DNA of 64,000 nt from JANNWF01 sp052390415 (GTDB lineage Bacteria; Pseudomonadota; Gammaproteobacteria; Xanthomonadales; Xanthomonadaceae), in the NCBI GenBank assembly GCA_052390415.1, contig JBQTGY010000094.1, positions 7,107-71,106 of the forward strand. The letters run 5' to 3'. A model generated the notes under the pieces. It ran no database searches and was not told the origin of the DNA. It saw only the letters and a program-made list of their open reading frames with translations. The position numbers and the translations under genes were made by a program. This document shows, piece by piece, positions 52,031-60,041 of this stretch; the stretch's first letter is position 1; every line of letters starts with the position of its first letter.

Positions 52031-52792
52031 TCATCCCTTGAACGTATACCCAACCCCATAGATCGACTCGATCGGACACTCCTTGTCCGGCACTGATTCG
52101 GTCAGCTTGCGGCGCAGGTTCTTGATGTGGCTGTCGATGGTGCGGTCGCTGACGACGTGGTCGTTGAGGTAGATCATGTCGAGCAAGGCGGCGCGGGTGT
52201 ACACGCGGCCGGGGCGCTGGCCGAGGCCGCAGAGCAAGCGGAACTCGACGGGCGTGAGATCCAGTCGGACGCCATGCCAGCGCGCTTCGTAGCGGCTCTC
52301 GTCGAGACTCAAGGGTGAACCGGCCGTCGCTTCGCGCCAGTCGATGGTACGGCGTAGCAAGGCGCGCACGCGGGCAGCGACTTCGGCAGCGTGAAAGGGT
52401 TTGCAGATGTAATCGTCCGCGCCCAGGTCGAGGCCGCGCAACCGGTCGGCTTCGGCGGCTTTGCCGGTGATCATGATCAGCGGCACCTGGCTGAATGCAC
52501 GGATGGATCGGCACAAGTCAAAGCCGTTGGCATCCGGCAGGCCCACATCCAGCAACAGCACGGTGGGTGGAAGCGCACGCACGCTGGTGACGACCTCTGC
52601 ACCGCAGCTCAACACGCTTACCACAAAGCCCTGATCCACCAGGGTATCAGCCAGCAGTTCCGCCAAGCTTGGTTCGTCTTCGACGATCAGTGCGCTGCGC
52701 GCGGCGTTCGCCGGTGTCTCAGCGTGCCTATTCTCGGTGGGCGTATTCACGTCGCTGACCTGCTCCTCAGTTGCTCCATGATCTACGGGCAT
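52031..52792 (-). CDS. OmpR-family DNA-binding response regulator
   Basis: A 253-residue two-component regulator. The receiver domain has Asp82 as phosphoacceptor (LLLDVGLPDANG), acidic pocket in LIVEDE and Lys in ICKPF. The C-terminal winged helix (LTPVEFRLLCGLGQRPGRVYTRAALLDMIY, then DRTIDSHIKNLRRKL and YGVGYTFKG) binds DNA. The ATG lacks a good ribosome site; a GTG at MNTPTENRH-like codons further in, behind GAGGAG, is an alternative. It diverges from the YfiR-like operon by 39 bases and is likely its regulator or a partner of its kinase. Confidence 0.93.
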   Translation of the reverse strand: MPVDHGATEEQVSDVNTPTENRHAETPANAARSALIVEDEPSLAELLADTLVDQGFVVSVLSCGAEVVTSVRALPPTVLLLDVGLPDANGFDLCRSIRAFSQVPLIMITGKAAEADRLRGLDLGADDYICKPFHAAEVAARVRALLRRTIDWREATAGSPLSLDESRYEARWHGVRLDLTPVEFRLLCGLGQRPGRVYTRAALLDMIYLNDHVVSDRTIDSHIKNLRRKLTESVPDKECPIESIYGVGYTFKG

Positions 52793-52831
52793 TATGTGGA
52801 AATTGCGGACGCTGGATGAGCACTGCCTGAA

Positions 52832-53437
52832 GTGAAAGCGGCGGCGAAGCACAGGTCGAGAACATCACGTCGCTGGCTGCTGCAAGCCGGCGTGGCGCTG
52901 CTCATCTGTGTGCTGGGCCTGGCCACCGCGAGCGTGCAGGCCGACAGTTACGATGAGCGCCGTGTGCGCACGGGTGCCCGTTTGGTCCGCGCGCTGCTGG
53001 CCGCCGACGAAGACGTCTCCGGCAAGGCCAAGGCCAGCGGCCAGCTTGGGGTGCAGGTGTACGCGGGTGCGGCGGCATCGGTGGAGGCCATCATTCCGTT
53101 GATCGCCCCGATCGGCGACGCCGGACCGGCAAAGGTGAGAGGCCTGCCGGTGCGGGTGACGCGGCTGACGCGCTTGCCGCCCGATTCCAAGCGCTTGCCG
53201 ACCGTGGTTTTCCTCGCAGTTCCGTTGAACAGCAAGGAGTTTGAGGACCTGCTGGCATGGTGCATCTCCAACGGCGTGGTTCTGTATTCGCCGTTCGAGG
53301 GGGATGTGGAACGCGGCGCCACCGCCGGTTTGTCCGTGCAAGCCAAGGTGCAGCCCTTTCTGAATCTGGCCACCCTGGAAGCGTCCAAGATCAAACTGCG
53401 CCCCTTCTTTCTCGATCACTCGCGGGTGTGGCGATGA
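52832..53437 (+). CDS. YfiR-like exported periplasmic protein
   Basis: A 201-residue protein with a signal sequence (WLLQAGVALLICVLGLATASVQA). The mature part (RRVRTGARLVRALLAADEDV, VVLYSPFEGDVERG, VQAKVQPFLNLATLEASKIK, LRPFF) resembles the YfiR/DUF4154 type of periplasmic proteins that modulate membrane signalling enzymes. The resemblance is judged by eye and is moderate. GTG start; the stop overlaps the ATG of the hybrid kinase (ATGA), so the two are made in step. It may sit on the kinase's periplasmic loop. Confidence 0.6.
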   Translation: MKAAAKHRSRTSRRWLLQAGVALLICVLGLATASVQADSYDERRVRTGARLVRALLAADEDVSGKAKASGQLGVQVYAGAAASVEAIIPLIAPIGDAGPAKVRGLPVRVTRLTRLPPDSKRLPTVVFLAVPLNSKEFEDLLAWCISNGVVLYSPFEGDVERGATAGLSVQAKVQPFLNLATLEASKIKLRPFFLDHSRVWR

Positions 53438-56400
53438 TCAGCCGCGCGCCGCGAGTCGTGATTCTGGTCTTCGTCCTGCTGGCGGTGATCCTTGAGTTGG
53501 GTCTGGTCGCTTATTGGAACCTGCTGCTCGAGCCCCGCTTGCGTCGCGAGGCGCAACTGCAGGCGCAGGTGTTGGCACAGGCGCAAGCAGCGCCCATCGC
53601 CCAATCCTTGTCGACCGAGGCCGAGCAGGACCGGCTGTTGCGGCTGGACGAAACCATCGACGCGATCATGTTGTTGCGCGATCCGGTGCACGAAACACCG
53701 TTCTTCGGAGCGCTGAAACTGCGCATCGACTACAGCAGTCTGGCGGCCACGGCAGGCAGCCTGGAGCGCGACGCAGGCGATGTGGATGCGACTGGATTTG
53801 CGGTCAGCAGCGAGCTTTACGATCCGTTTGGCGGTGGTCTGGTGGGCGTCGCCCACTTTGTCGTCAACGACCGCTTCTTCGTTGCCTTCAGCACCGACGT
53901 ACGCAATCAATTGATCGCCCAGGGCAGCTTCCTGGCCTTGCTGCTGGCCGGTTTGGGTGGTGCGCTGGCGACCTTGCTCGGCAAGTTGGAGCGGCAGCAG
54001 GAGCAACGCCTGCTGGCCGAACAGGCGTTGGCCGCGAATGAGCGTAAGTACAGCCGCTTGATCGACAATCTCAGCCACTATTTTGTGTATGCGCGCGACC
54101 CGTCGGGGCAGTTGCTGTCAGTCAGCGATTCCGTCACCCGTGTGTTGGGTGTCAGCGCGATGGAGTTGCTGCGTGGACGCGCGGACTTGCTCACCAATGA
54201 TCCGATCAATCAGCAGTCCTTGCAGCGCTTGCAGGCCACGCGCCTGGAAGCGACCAGTCAGTTCGAGTTCGAAGTGAAGAACAGCGCCAACGAAGTGCGT
54301 CGCATCGAATGCAGCGAAGTGCTGGTGCGTGATGCCGACGGTGCGATCACGGCGATTGATGGCATCGCCCGCGACATCACCGAACAACGCCGCTTCGAGG
54401 CCGAACTACGCGAGGCGCGCGCAAAGGCCGAAGCAGCCAACCAGGCCAAGAGTCAGTTTCTGGCCAACATGAGCCACGAGATTCGAACGCCGATGAATGC
54501 GGTCATCGGCATGGCCACCCTGCTTGCCAAGACTGCTCTCGAGCCGCGCCAACGGCAACTGCTGAGCCAACTGGATTCCTCGGCGCGGATGTTGCTGGGC
54601 ATCCTCGACGACATTCTCGACTTGTCGCGGATCGAGGCCGGCAAACTCGGTCTGTTGACGCGCAGGTTTGATCTCGACGCCTTGTTGACCGACCTCACCA
54701 CCGTGGTTGGACAGCGCGCCCGAGATAGTCGGCTCGACGTCTTGATCGATCTCGATCCGGCGGTGCCGCGGCAACTTCTGGGCGATGCGATGCGTCTGCA
54801 GCAGGTGCTGGTCAATCTGGTGGTGAATGCCTTGAAGTTCACCGAGCGCGGTGAAGTGGTGATCAGCATTCGCGCCGATCAGCAACAGGGATCGCGGCTG
54901 AGTCTGCGATTCAGCATCCGCGACACGGGCATTGGCATCGATCCGGAGCACCTGCCTCGGCTGTTCGAATTGTTCACGCAGATGGATGAATCCAGCACCC
55001 GCAAGCACGGTGGCGCGGGATTGGGATTGGCGATCAGCAAACGCCTGGTCGAAATGATGGGCGGCGAGATGGGCGCCCAGAGCACGCCGGGTGTGGGCAG
55101 TACGTTCTGGTTCACTGCCAGCTTCGAGGCGGCGGCGGAGCCAGGAATCACCCTGCCGACCGCGGTGATGGGAACCAGCGGACTGCGTGCGCTGGTTGTC
55201 GACGACAATGTGACGGCGCGCGAGGTGTTCGGCAGCATGCTGGAGTCGCTGCGTTTTGAGGTTCGGCTGGCGGCCTCGGCCGAGAGCGCCTTGCTGATGA
55301 TGGGACAGAATCAGCCGGCGGTTGATTTGCTGGTCATTGATTGGCAATTGCCTGGCATGAACGGCATCGAGGCGGTTCGCGCTTTGCGGCGGGATGCGCG
55401 TTGCCCGGCCTGCGTGATGGTCACCGCGCATGGCGACGAACACTTGGCCGCCGAGGCCGAGCGCGCCGGCATCGATGTGTTCTTGCACAAGCCGGTCAGC
55501 CCATCGGCCTTGTTCGATGCCGCCATGCATGCCATCAGTCGACGCCGCCTGCCTCACGATGAGCGATCACAGCCCGCGCCATCACGGCCAAGTCGTTTTG
55601 CAACTGGGCAATCCGTGCTGTTGGCGGAGGACAATCCGATCAACCAGCAGGTTGCGGGCGAGTTGCTGGCGGGCTTCGGCCTCGACGTCGTATTTGCGGA
55701 CAATGGCCTGATTGCCCTGCAACGCCTGCGCGAACGGGCAGTGGATCTGGTGTTGATGGATGTGCAGATGCCGGAGATGGACGGAATCGAAACCACCGGT
55801 CGAATCAAGCTCGATCCCGCGCTGGCGAGCCTGCCGGTGATCGCCCTGACCGCGCACGCCATGGCTTCTGATCGCGAACGTTTCCTCGCGGCGGGCATGG
55901 ACGACTATTTGAGCAAACCGATCGAAGAGCACGATCTGTGGCGGGTGTTGGCACGCTGGCTCGTTGTTGAAGCTGTCGAACCTCGATCCGGGTCATTGTC
56001 GAGCGATCAAGGCGACCATGCGTTGCCAGTCTGGCCTGGGCTGGATATTGCAGGAGCGCTGGCCCGGCTCAACGGCAAGCAGGCGTTATTGTGGCGATTG
56101 CTGGACGAGTTTCGACGTCGCTACCAGCATGCGGCGCAAGAACTGAGCGCGCTGTGTGAGCGCGGGGACCTGCGCGCAGCGGCGGAGCGCGCGCATGCAA
56201 TCAAGGGTGCCGCGGCGACACTTGGCGCGACCGCGCTTGCCGATGTCGCCGAACAGCTTGAGCACACCTTGGATCACGCCGATCCCGTCCAACCATCCCT
56301 CGCGGCCATGCAGGCAGCGCTCGATCAGTTGTTGGCATTTCCGCTGCCCGTGTCTGCTCCTGCTGCGTCGACGCGGGCGGCAGTGACCTGGCGTCCGGAT

Positions 56401-56601
56401 GGCTTCCTGCAAGCACTCGCCAAGGCCATCAGCGAACAGCGCTTCGATGCCCTCGCGTTGCTCGACGAACTACCGCCCGAGGTGGCCGCCTGGCCCGAGG
56501 TCGCGCCGCTGCGCGCGGCGCTGGATCAACTCGATTTTGTGGTGGCGCAGACCCGGTTGGCGAGGTTGCGGCCCTTGCTGGAGGGAGCTTCGAAAACATG
56601 A
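53434..56601 (+). CDS. Hybrid sensor histidine kinase (PAS-HK-REC-REC-HPt)
   Basis: A 1055-residue membrane kinase. Helix 1 at about 9-28 and helix 2 at about 167-186 enclose a periplasmic sensor of about 140 residues with no recognised fold. Then come a PAS domain (about 200-320), the phospho-His348 in NMSHEIRTPMNAVIG, ATPase motifs VNLVVNALKFT, DTGIGI and GGAGLGLAIS, a first receiver (Asp636, VIDWQLPGMNG), a second (Asp776, LMDVQMPEMDG) and an HPt domain with His921 (RAHAIKGAAATLGA). It can thus relay phosphate to a separate regulator; the REC-GGDEF protein encoded next (ATGA overlap) is the obvious target, and the divergent OmpR-type one another. Confidence 0.95.
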   Translation: MISRAPRVVILVFVLLAVILELGLVAYWNLLLEPRLRREAQLQAQVLAQAQAAPIAQSLSTEAEQDRLLRLDETIDAIMLLRDPVHETPFFGALKLRIDYSSLAATAGSLERDAGDVDATGFAVSSELYDPFGGGLVGVAHFVVNDRFFVAFSTDVRNQLIAQGSFLALLLAGLGGALATLLGKLERQQEQRLLAEQALAANERKYSRLIDNLSHYFVYARDPSGQLLSVSDSVTRVLGVSAMELLRGRADLLTNDPINQQSLQRLQATRLEATSQFEFEVKNSANEVRRIECSEVLVRDADGAITAIDGIARDITEQRRFEAELREARAKAEAANQAKSQFLANMSHEIRTPMNAVIGMATLLAKTALEPRQRQLLSQLDSSARMLLGILDDILDLSRIEAGKLGLLTRRFDLDALLTDLTTVVGQRARDSRLDVLIDLDPAVPRQLLGDAMRLQQVLVNLVVNALKFTERGEVVISIRADQQQGSRLSLRFSIRDTGIGIDPEHLPRLFELFTQMDESSTRKHGGAGLGLAISKRLVEMMGGEMGAQSTPGVGSTFWFTASFEAAAEPGITLPTAVMGTSGLRALVVDDNVTAREVFGSMLESLRFEVRLAASAESALLMMGQNQPAVDLLVIDWQLPGMNGIEAVRALRRDARCPACVMVTAHGDEHLAAEAERAGIDVFLHKPVSPSALFDAAMHAISRRRLPHDERSQPAPSRPSRFATGQSVLLAEDNPINQQVAGELLAGFGLDVVFADNGLIALQRLRERAVDLVLMDVQMPEMDGIETTGRIKLDPALASLPVIALTAHAMASDRERFLAAGMDDYLSKPIEEHDLWRVLARWLVVEAVEPRSGSLSSDQGDHALPVWPGLDIAGALARLNGKQALLWRLLDEFRRRYQHAAQELSALCERGDLRAAAERAHAIKGAAATLGATALADVAEQLEHTLDHADPVQPSLAAMQAALDQLLAFPLPVSAPAASTRAAVTWRPDGFLQALAKAISEQRFDALALLDELPPEVAAWPEVAPLRAALDQLDFVVAQTRLARLRPLLEGASKT

Positions 56602-57569
56602 ACAGCCCCGAGATGAATTCTGCGCGCGACGCCCCGGTGTTGCCGCGTGTGCTGGTGGTTGATGACGAGCCGATCAACATACGAGTATTGGCCGAGGCCT
56701 TGTCCGCGCACTTTGATGTGCGTTGCACCACCCGCGGTGAAGACACCCTGCGACTCGCGGCCGAGTTCGCAGTTGATCTGATCCTGCTCGATCTGCAGAT
56801 GCCGTTGCTGGATGGTTATGCCGTGCTGGCGACGCTGAAGGAAGACCCGATCTGTCGCGACATTCCGGTCATCATTGTCACCGCCATGAGCGAGCTGGCC
56901 GACGAAGAGGCCGGTTTGGCAGCCGGCGCGGTCGACTACATCACCAAACCCATCAGTCCTGCCATCGTGCGGGCGCGCGTACGCACCCATGTCGAACTGA
57001 AGCAGCAACGTGACCGCCTGGCAAACCTGGTCGGCTCGGATGGCCTCACCGGCATCGCCAATCGTCGGCGCTTTGATGAGCAGCTCGAACTGAGGTGGCG
57101 GCTCGCCCAACGCAATGGCGGCGGATTGACCCTGATGCTGGCCGATGTCGATCACTTCAAGCAATACAACGATCACTATGGGCATGGCGCTGGCGACGAG
57201 TGCTTGCGTCGAATTGCCACCGCATTGCAACGTGCCTTGGGGCGATCGGATGATCTGGTCGCGCGCTACGGCGGCGAGGAGTTCGCGATTCTGACCAGCA
57301 GCGACAACGGAACTGCGGCGATCTTTCGGTTGCTGACGGCGGTACGCAATCTGCGCCTGCCGCATGCCAAATCAAGCACAGGTGACTTTGTCAGCATCAG
57401 TCTCGGCGCGTTTGACGTGCGCCCGCATCCGAGTCTGGACAGCGCAACCGTGATGGAACAAGTTGATGGCCTGCTGTACCAAGCCAAACGCGGTGGTCGC
57501 GCGCGGGCTCGTTATCACCGGCTCGATCATGCATTGCCGGTGGATGTGTTCTGCCAGGGAGAATCGTGA
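56598..57569 (+). CDS. Response-regulator diguanylate cyclase (REC-GGDEF, PleD/WspR-like)
   Basis: Makes cyclic di-GMP from two GTP under control of phosphorylation. The receiver has Asp65 in LILLDLQMPLLDG and the acidic pair in VVDDEP. The GGDEF domain has GLTGIANRRRFDEQL, the metal site ADVDHFKQYND and the active loop GGEEF (225-229). The inhibitory I-site RSDD is at 216-219, exactly five residues before it, so product feedback is expected. Both catalytic and control residues are intact. Co-translated with the kinase (ATGA) and overlapping the receptor gene. Confidence 0.95.
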   Translation: MNSPEMNSARDAPVLPRVLVVDDEPINIRVLAEALSAHFDVRCTTRGEDTLRLAAEFAVDLILLDLQMPLLDGYAVLATLKEDPICRDIPVIIVTAMSELADEEAGLAAGAVDYITKPISPAIVRARVRTHVELKQQRDRLANLVGSDGLTGIANRRRFDEQLELRWRLAQRNGGGLTLMLADVDHFKQYNDHYGHGAGDECLRRIATALQRALGRSDDLVARYGGEEFAILTSSDNGTAAIFRLLTAVRNLRLPHAKSSTGDFVSISLGAFDVRPHPSLDSATVMEQVDGLLYQAKRGGRARARYHRLDHALPVDVFCQGES

Positions 57570-59488
57570 TGCCGTCTTGCCGTCCCATGCGGTTCCGTCG
57601 CCTGAGCGTGCTGCTTGCGTTGACCGTCGCGTGTACGCAGGCGGTGGCCGCCGAAGAAGAAGACTTGGCCGACTTGCTTGACTTGTTGGCCGATGAAACC
57701 GAACTTGCCACACGCAACAAGCAGAACGCTGACTACGTGCCGGGCATCATCAGCGTGTTGCATGCCGATGAGGCACGGCTGCTGGGCGCGCGCAGCGTGC
57801 TGGACGCCATTGCGCAGATCCCTGGCATGGAGATCAATCGCGACCAGTTCGGCTCGGCCACCGTACGCGCGCGCAGCATCGATTTCTTCTTCAATGGCGG
57901 CAACGTCAAGGTGTTGGTGGATTCGCTGCCCATTTCGCGGGAGACCGCGTTCCAGAACAGCGCGATCCTCTTGATGCCGATCGAACAAGTCGAGCGGATC
58001 GAAGTCATTCGTGGGCCGGGCTCGGGCATCCACGGTGACTTCGCCTTCATGGGGCTGATCAATATTGTCACCCGCCGTGATGGCAACGCGCTGTCGGCGA
58101 CTGCTGGCTCCGGAACTCGGCGGAGCGGCGTATGGGCGTTCAACGCGGGCGCGGAGGATGCGCCCGTGCAAGTCGCTGGCAGCCTGTCGAATTGGTCCAG
58201 TGACCGCTATGACGGTCCGTTCGCGTTTGCCAATGATGAGTCGCGGCAATACCTGAGTCTGGACATCACCGCTGGCGCGTTCAGTGTCAAGGCCGCCGGG
58301 CTCGAACGCGATTTCGCTGGCTTTGCGCGCGCAGGCGGCCGTCCCGGACAGCCACCACCGCCGCCCAACGCGCTGGTGCCCATCCAGCAGGACGAGACCA
58401 ATCGGGTGATTCAGGCGCGTTACCAATGGCAGGTCGATGCGGAGCAACATCGCGCCGTGTGGCTGCAATACAACCGCAGTCTCTTTGATCGCGGCGTCGC
58501 CGGCTTCGATGGTTCGCGCTGGGAAGCAGGTGGTGAATCCGTGCAGCGCTTCGGCGCGCACTTGGTGTTGGCGCAAGTGCAGGTGGCCGATCAGCGAATC
58601 GACGATGCCTTCCTGCCACAGAATCGTGATCGACCGCGCATCAACGAGTCGAGGCAAATCAGCGCATTGACCTTGCAGGATCAATTCGATGTCAGCGAGC
58701 GACTGCAACTCACCGGCGGCTTGCGTTACGACGATGTCGAAGACATCGACCAGGCGTGGACGCCGCGGGCGGCGGTGTTGTGGAAACTGGGCGAGAATCA
58801 TTTGCTGAAAGCGCAATACGCCGAAGGTTTCCGTTCACCGACCTATATCGAACTCTACGACGGTGGCCCGCCGCCGACGCATACACCGTTCGAGCGCGTC
58901 AGAACGCGCGAGTTGGCGTACATCTTCCGTACCGCCGACAGCGTGTTCCGGCTCACCGGATTCACTGCAGTCGTGAGCGACACCATCTTTCCGCGTGGCA
59001 CTCCGTCCTTCGATCGCGGACTTGAAATTCACAGCCGTGGTTTGGAGGTCGAACTGACACATCGCTTCAACCCGATGTTGAAAGTGGCTGGAACCTGGTC
59101 CACCGCCAACGCCAGTGATGATCGCACTCAAGTGATTTCGCCCGGTCAGCCGCCGCAGATGGGTGGTCCCAGTCTGTCCCAGCCAGAATCGTTGGGAAAC
59201 CTCGCCTTGCTCGCCACCTTCAGTGAGCGGTGGTCGGCGGGCCTGCATTGGAATCACGTCGGCCGCCGCGCTGATCGCGGCCGGGAGGGATTTCATCCGG
59301 GTTATGACTCGGTGAATCTTGGACTGGAGTTCACTCCCACGGCCGTGCAGGGTCTGCGCTTGTCGGCGGGATGGCGAAACCTGCTGGACGATTCCATCGT
59401 CCATATCGTGTCGCAACCACCCAACAACGTGCTGTTGCTGGACTATTCGGAGCCGCAGTGGAGTGTGAGTGCAAGTTGGGAGTTTTGA
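57569..59488 (+). CDS. TonB-dependent outer-membrane receptor
   Basis: A 639-residue outer-membrane beta-barrel with plug. The signal peptide ends at AVAAEEE. The N-terminal text DLADLLDLLADETELATRNK lies where a TonB-interacting region would be. The plug contains VPGIISVLHADEARLLGA, IEQVERIEVIRGPGS and LINIVTRR. The barrel includes LLKAQYAEGFRSPTYIELYDGG and ends in an aromatic Phe (SASWEF). A PPPPP stretch lies in a loop. ATG at TGATG overlap with the cyclase stop (a GTG one codon earlier is also possible). The ligand is unknown. Confidence 0.92.
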   Translation: MPSCRPMRFRRLSVLLALTVACTQAVAAEEEDLADLLDLLADETELATRNKQNADYVPGIISVLHADEARLLGARSVLDAIAQIPGMEINRDQFGSATVRARSIDFFFNGGNVKVLVDSLPISRETAFQNSAILLMPIEQVERIEVIRGPGSGIHGDFAFMGLINIVTRRDGNALSATAGSGTRRSGVWAFNAGAEDAPVQVAGSLSNWSSDRYDGPFAFANDESRQYLSLDITAGAFSVKAAGLERDFAGFARAGGRPGQPPPPPNALVPIQQDETNRVIQARYQWQVDAEQHRAVWLQYNRSLFDRGVAGFDGSRWEAGGESVQRFGAHLVLAQVQVADQRIDDAFLPQNRDRPRINESRQISALTLQDQFDVSERLQLTGGLRYDDVEDIDQAWTPRAAVLWKLGENHLLKAQYAEGFRSPTYIELYDGGPPPTHTPFERVRTRELAYIFRTADSVFRLTGFTAVVSDTIFPRGTPSFDRGLEIHSRGLEVELTHRFNPMLKVAGTWSTANASDDRTQVISPGQPPQMGGPSLSQPESLGNLALLATFSERWSAGLHWNHVGRRADRGREGFHPGYDSVNLGLEFTPTAVQGLRLSAGWRNLLDDSIVHIVSQPPNNVLLLDYSEPQWSVSASWEF

Positions 59489-59607
59489 GAGTGGCGGGCA
59501 AGGCGAATCGAGTCGATGACAGCTTGGTAGACGCAGCGGAGCAAGCTTGACCCCCGCAAGATGCGGAGCAAGCTCGTCGTCAGCCGCGAGACGCCGTCGT
59601 CGAGCCG

Positions 59608-59659
59608 ACCGGGCGAAGCGAAGGCGCGTGCGCAGCGCGCGAACTTGCTCGGCTGCTTT
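59608..59659 (+). repeat. Dispersed repeat, copy 3 of 3 (ACCGRGCGAA family)
   Basis: ACCGGGCGAAGCGAAGGCGC, a GC-rich hairpin (GCGTGCGCAGCGCGC) and GAACTTGCTCGGCTGCTTT. It is the closest relative of copy 2. It stands 120 bases after the receptor gene. The gap 59489-59782 also has the direct repeat CGGAGCAAGCT (about 59538 and 59562) and no larger gene. Confidence 0.65.
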
Positions 59660-59782
59660 CCCATAATCGAGCAATCGCCGTCACACCGACGCCGCCATTC
59701 CATCTTCTACTGACATCTGGCGATCAACGCCACCTCTGCTAAACCGTCCCGACCGAGCGGCGCCTATCTGAAGGGAGCAGCC

Positions 59783-59950
59783 ATGCACCGATCCATCGCA
59801 ATTCTGTTGCTGTTGTTCGTGTTGGTCTGGTCGCTTCGAGAGAGTTTTTCCGGCATGCCAAAAGCGCAGCGACGCAACCTCGCCTGGGCCATGCTTTCCG
59901 GCGCCTTGATGGTCTCTGGAATCTGGATGATCGCCGCGGACTTGGAGTAG
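59783..59950 (+). CDS. Small membrane protein (55 aa), unknown function
   Basis: A short frame with a strong ribosome site (AAGGGAG five bases before ATG). The product MHRSIAILLLLFVLVWSLRE starts with one hydrophobic helix, has a basic middle (SGMPKAQRRNLAWAM) and a second helix (LSGALMVSGIWMIAADLE). Two-helix hairpin topology is likely. I recognise no family. Support is the ribosome site, start position and membrane-protein composition; it converges on the amylase gene. Confidence 0.6.
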   Translation: MHRSIAILLLLFVLVWSLRESFSGMPKAQRRNLAWAMLSGALMVSGIWMIAADLE

Positions 59951-59957
59951 CGCGTCG

Positions 59958-60016
59958 GGCGGGCCTTGGCCCGCCGTTGTGCGAGTGGCAAGCATCTTGG
60001 CGGGTCGAGGCCCGCC
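59958..60016. terminator. Paired hairpins between small membrane protein and amylase
   Basis: GGCGGGCC-TT-GGCCCGCC (59958-59975) is a perfect 8-base stem, followed by GGCGGGTC-GA-GGCCCGCC (59999-60016) with one G-U pair. They lie between convergent genes and are similar to each other. A function as bidirectional terminator is plausible; the GGCGGG words are also common in dispersed repeats. Confidence 0.5.
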
Positions 60017-60041
60017 CTACGCGCCTTCCGAGTCCCGTTCC

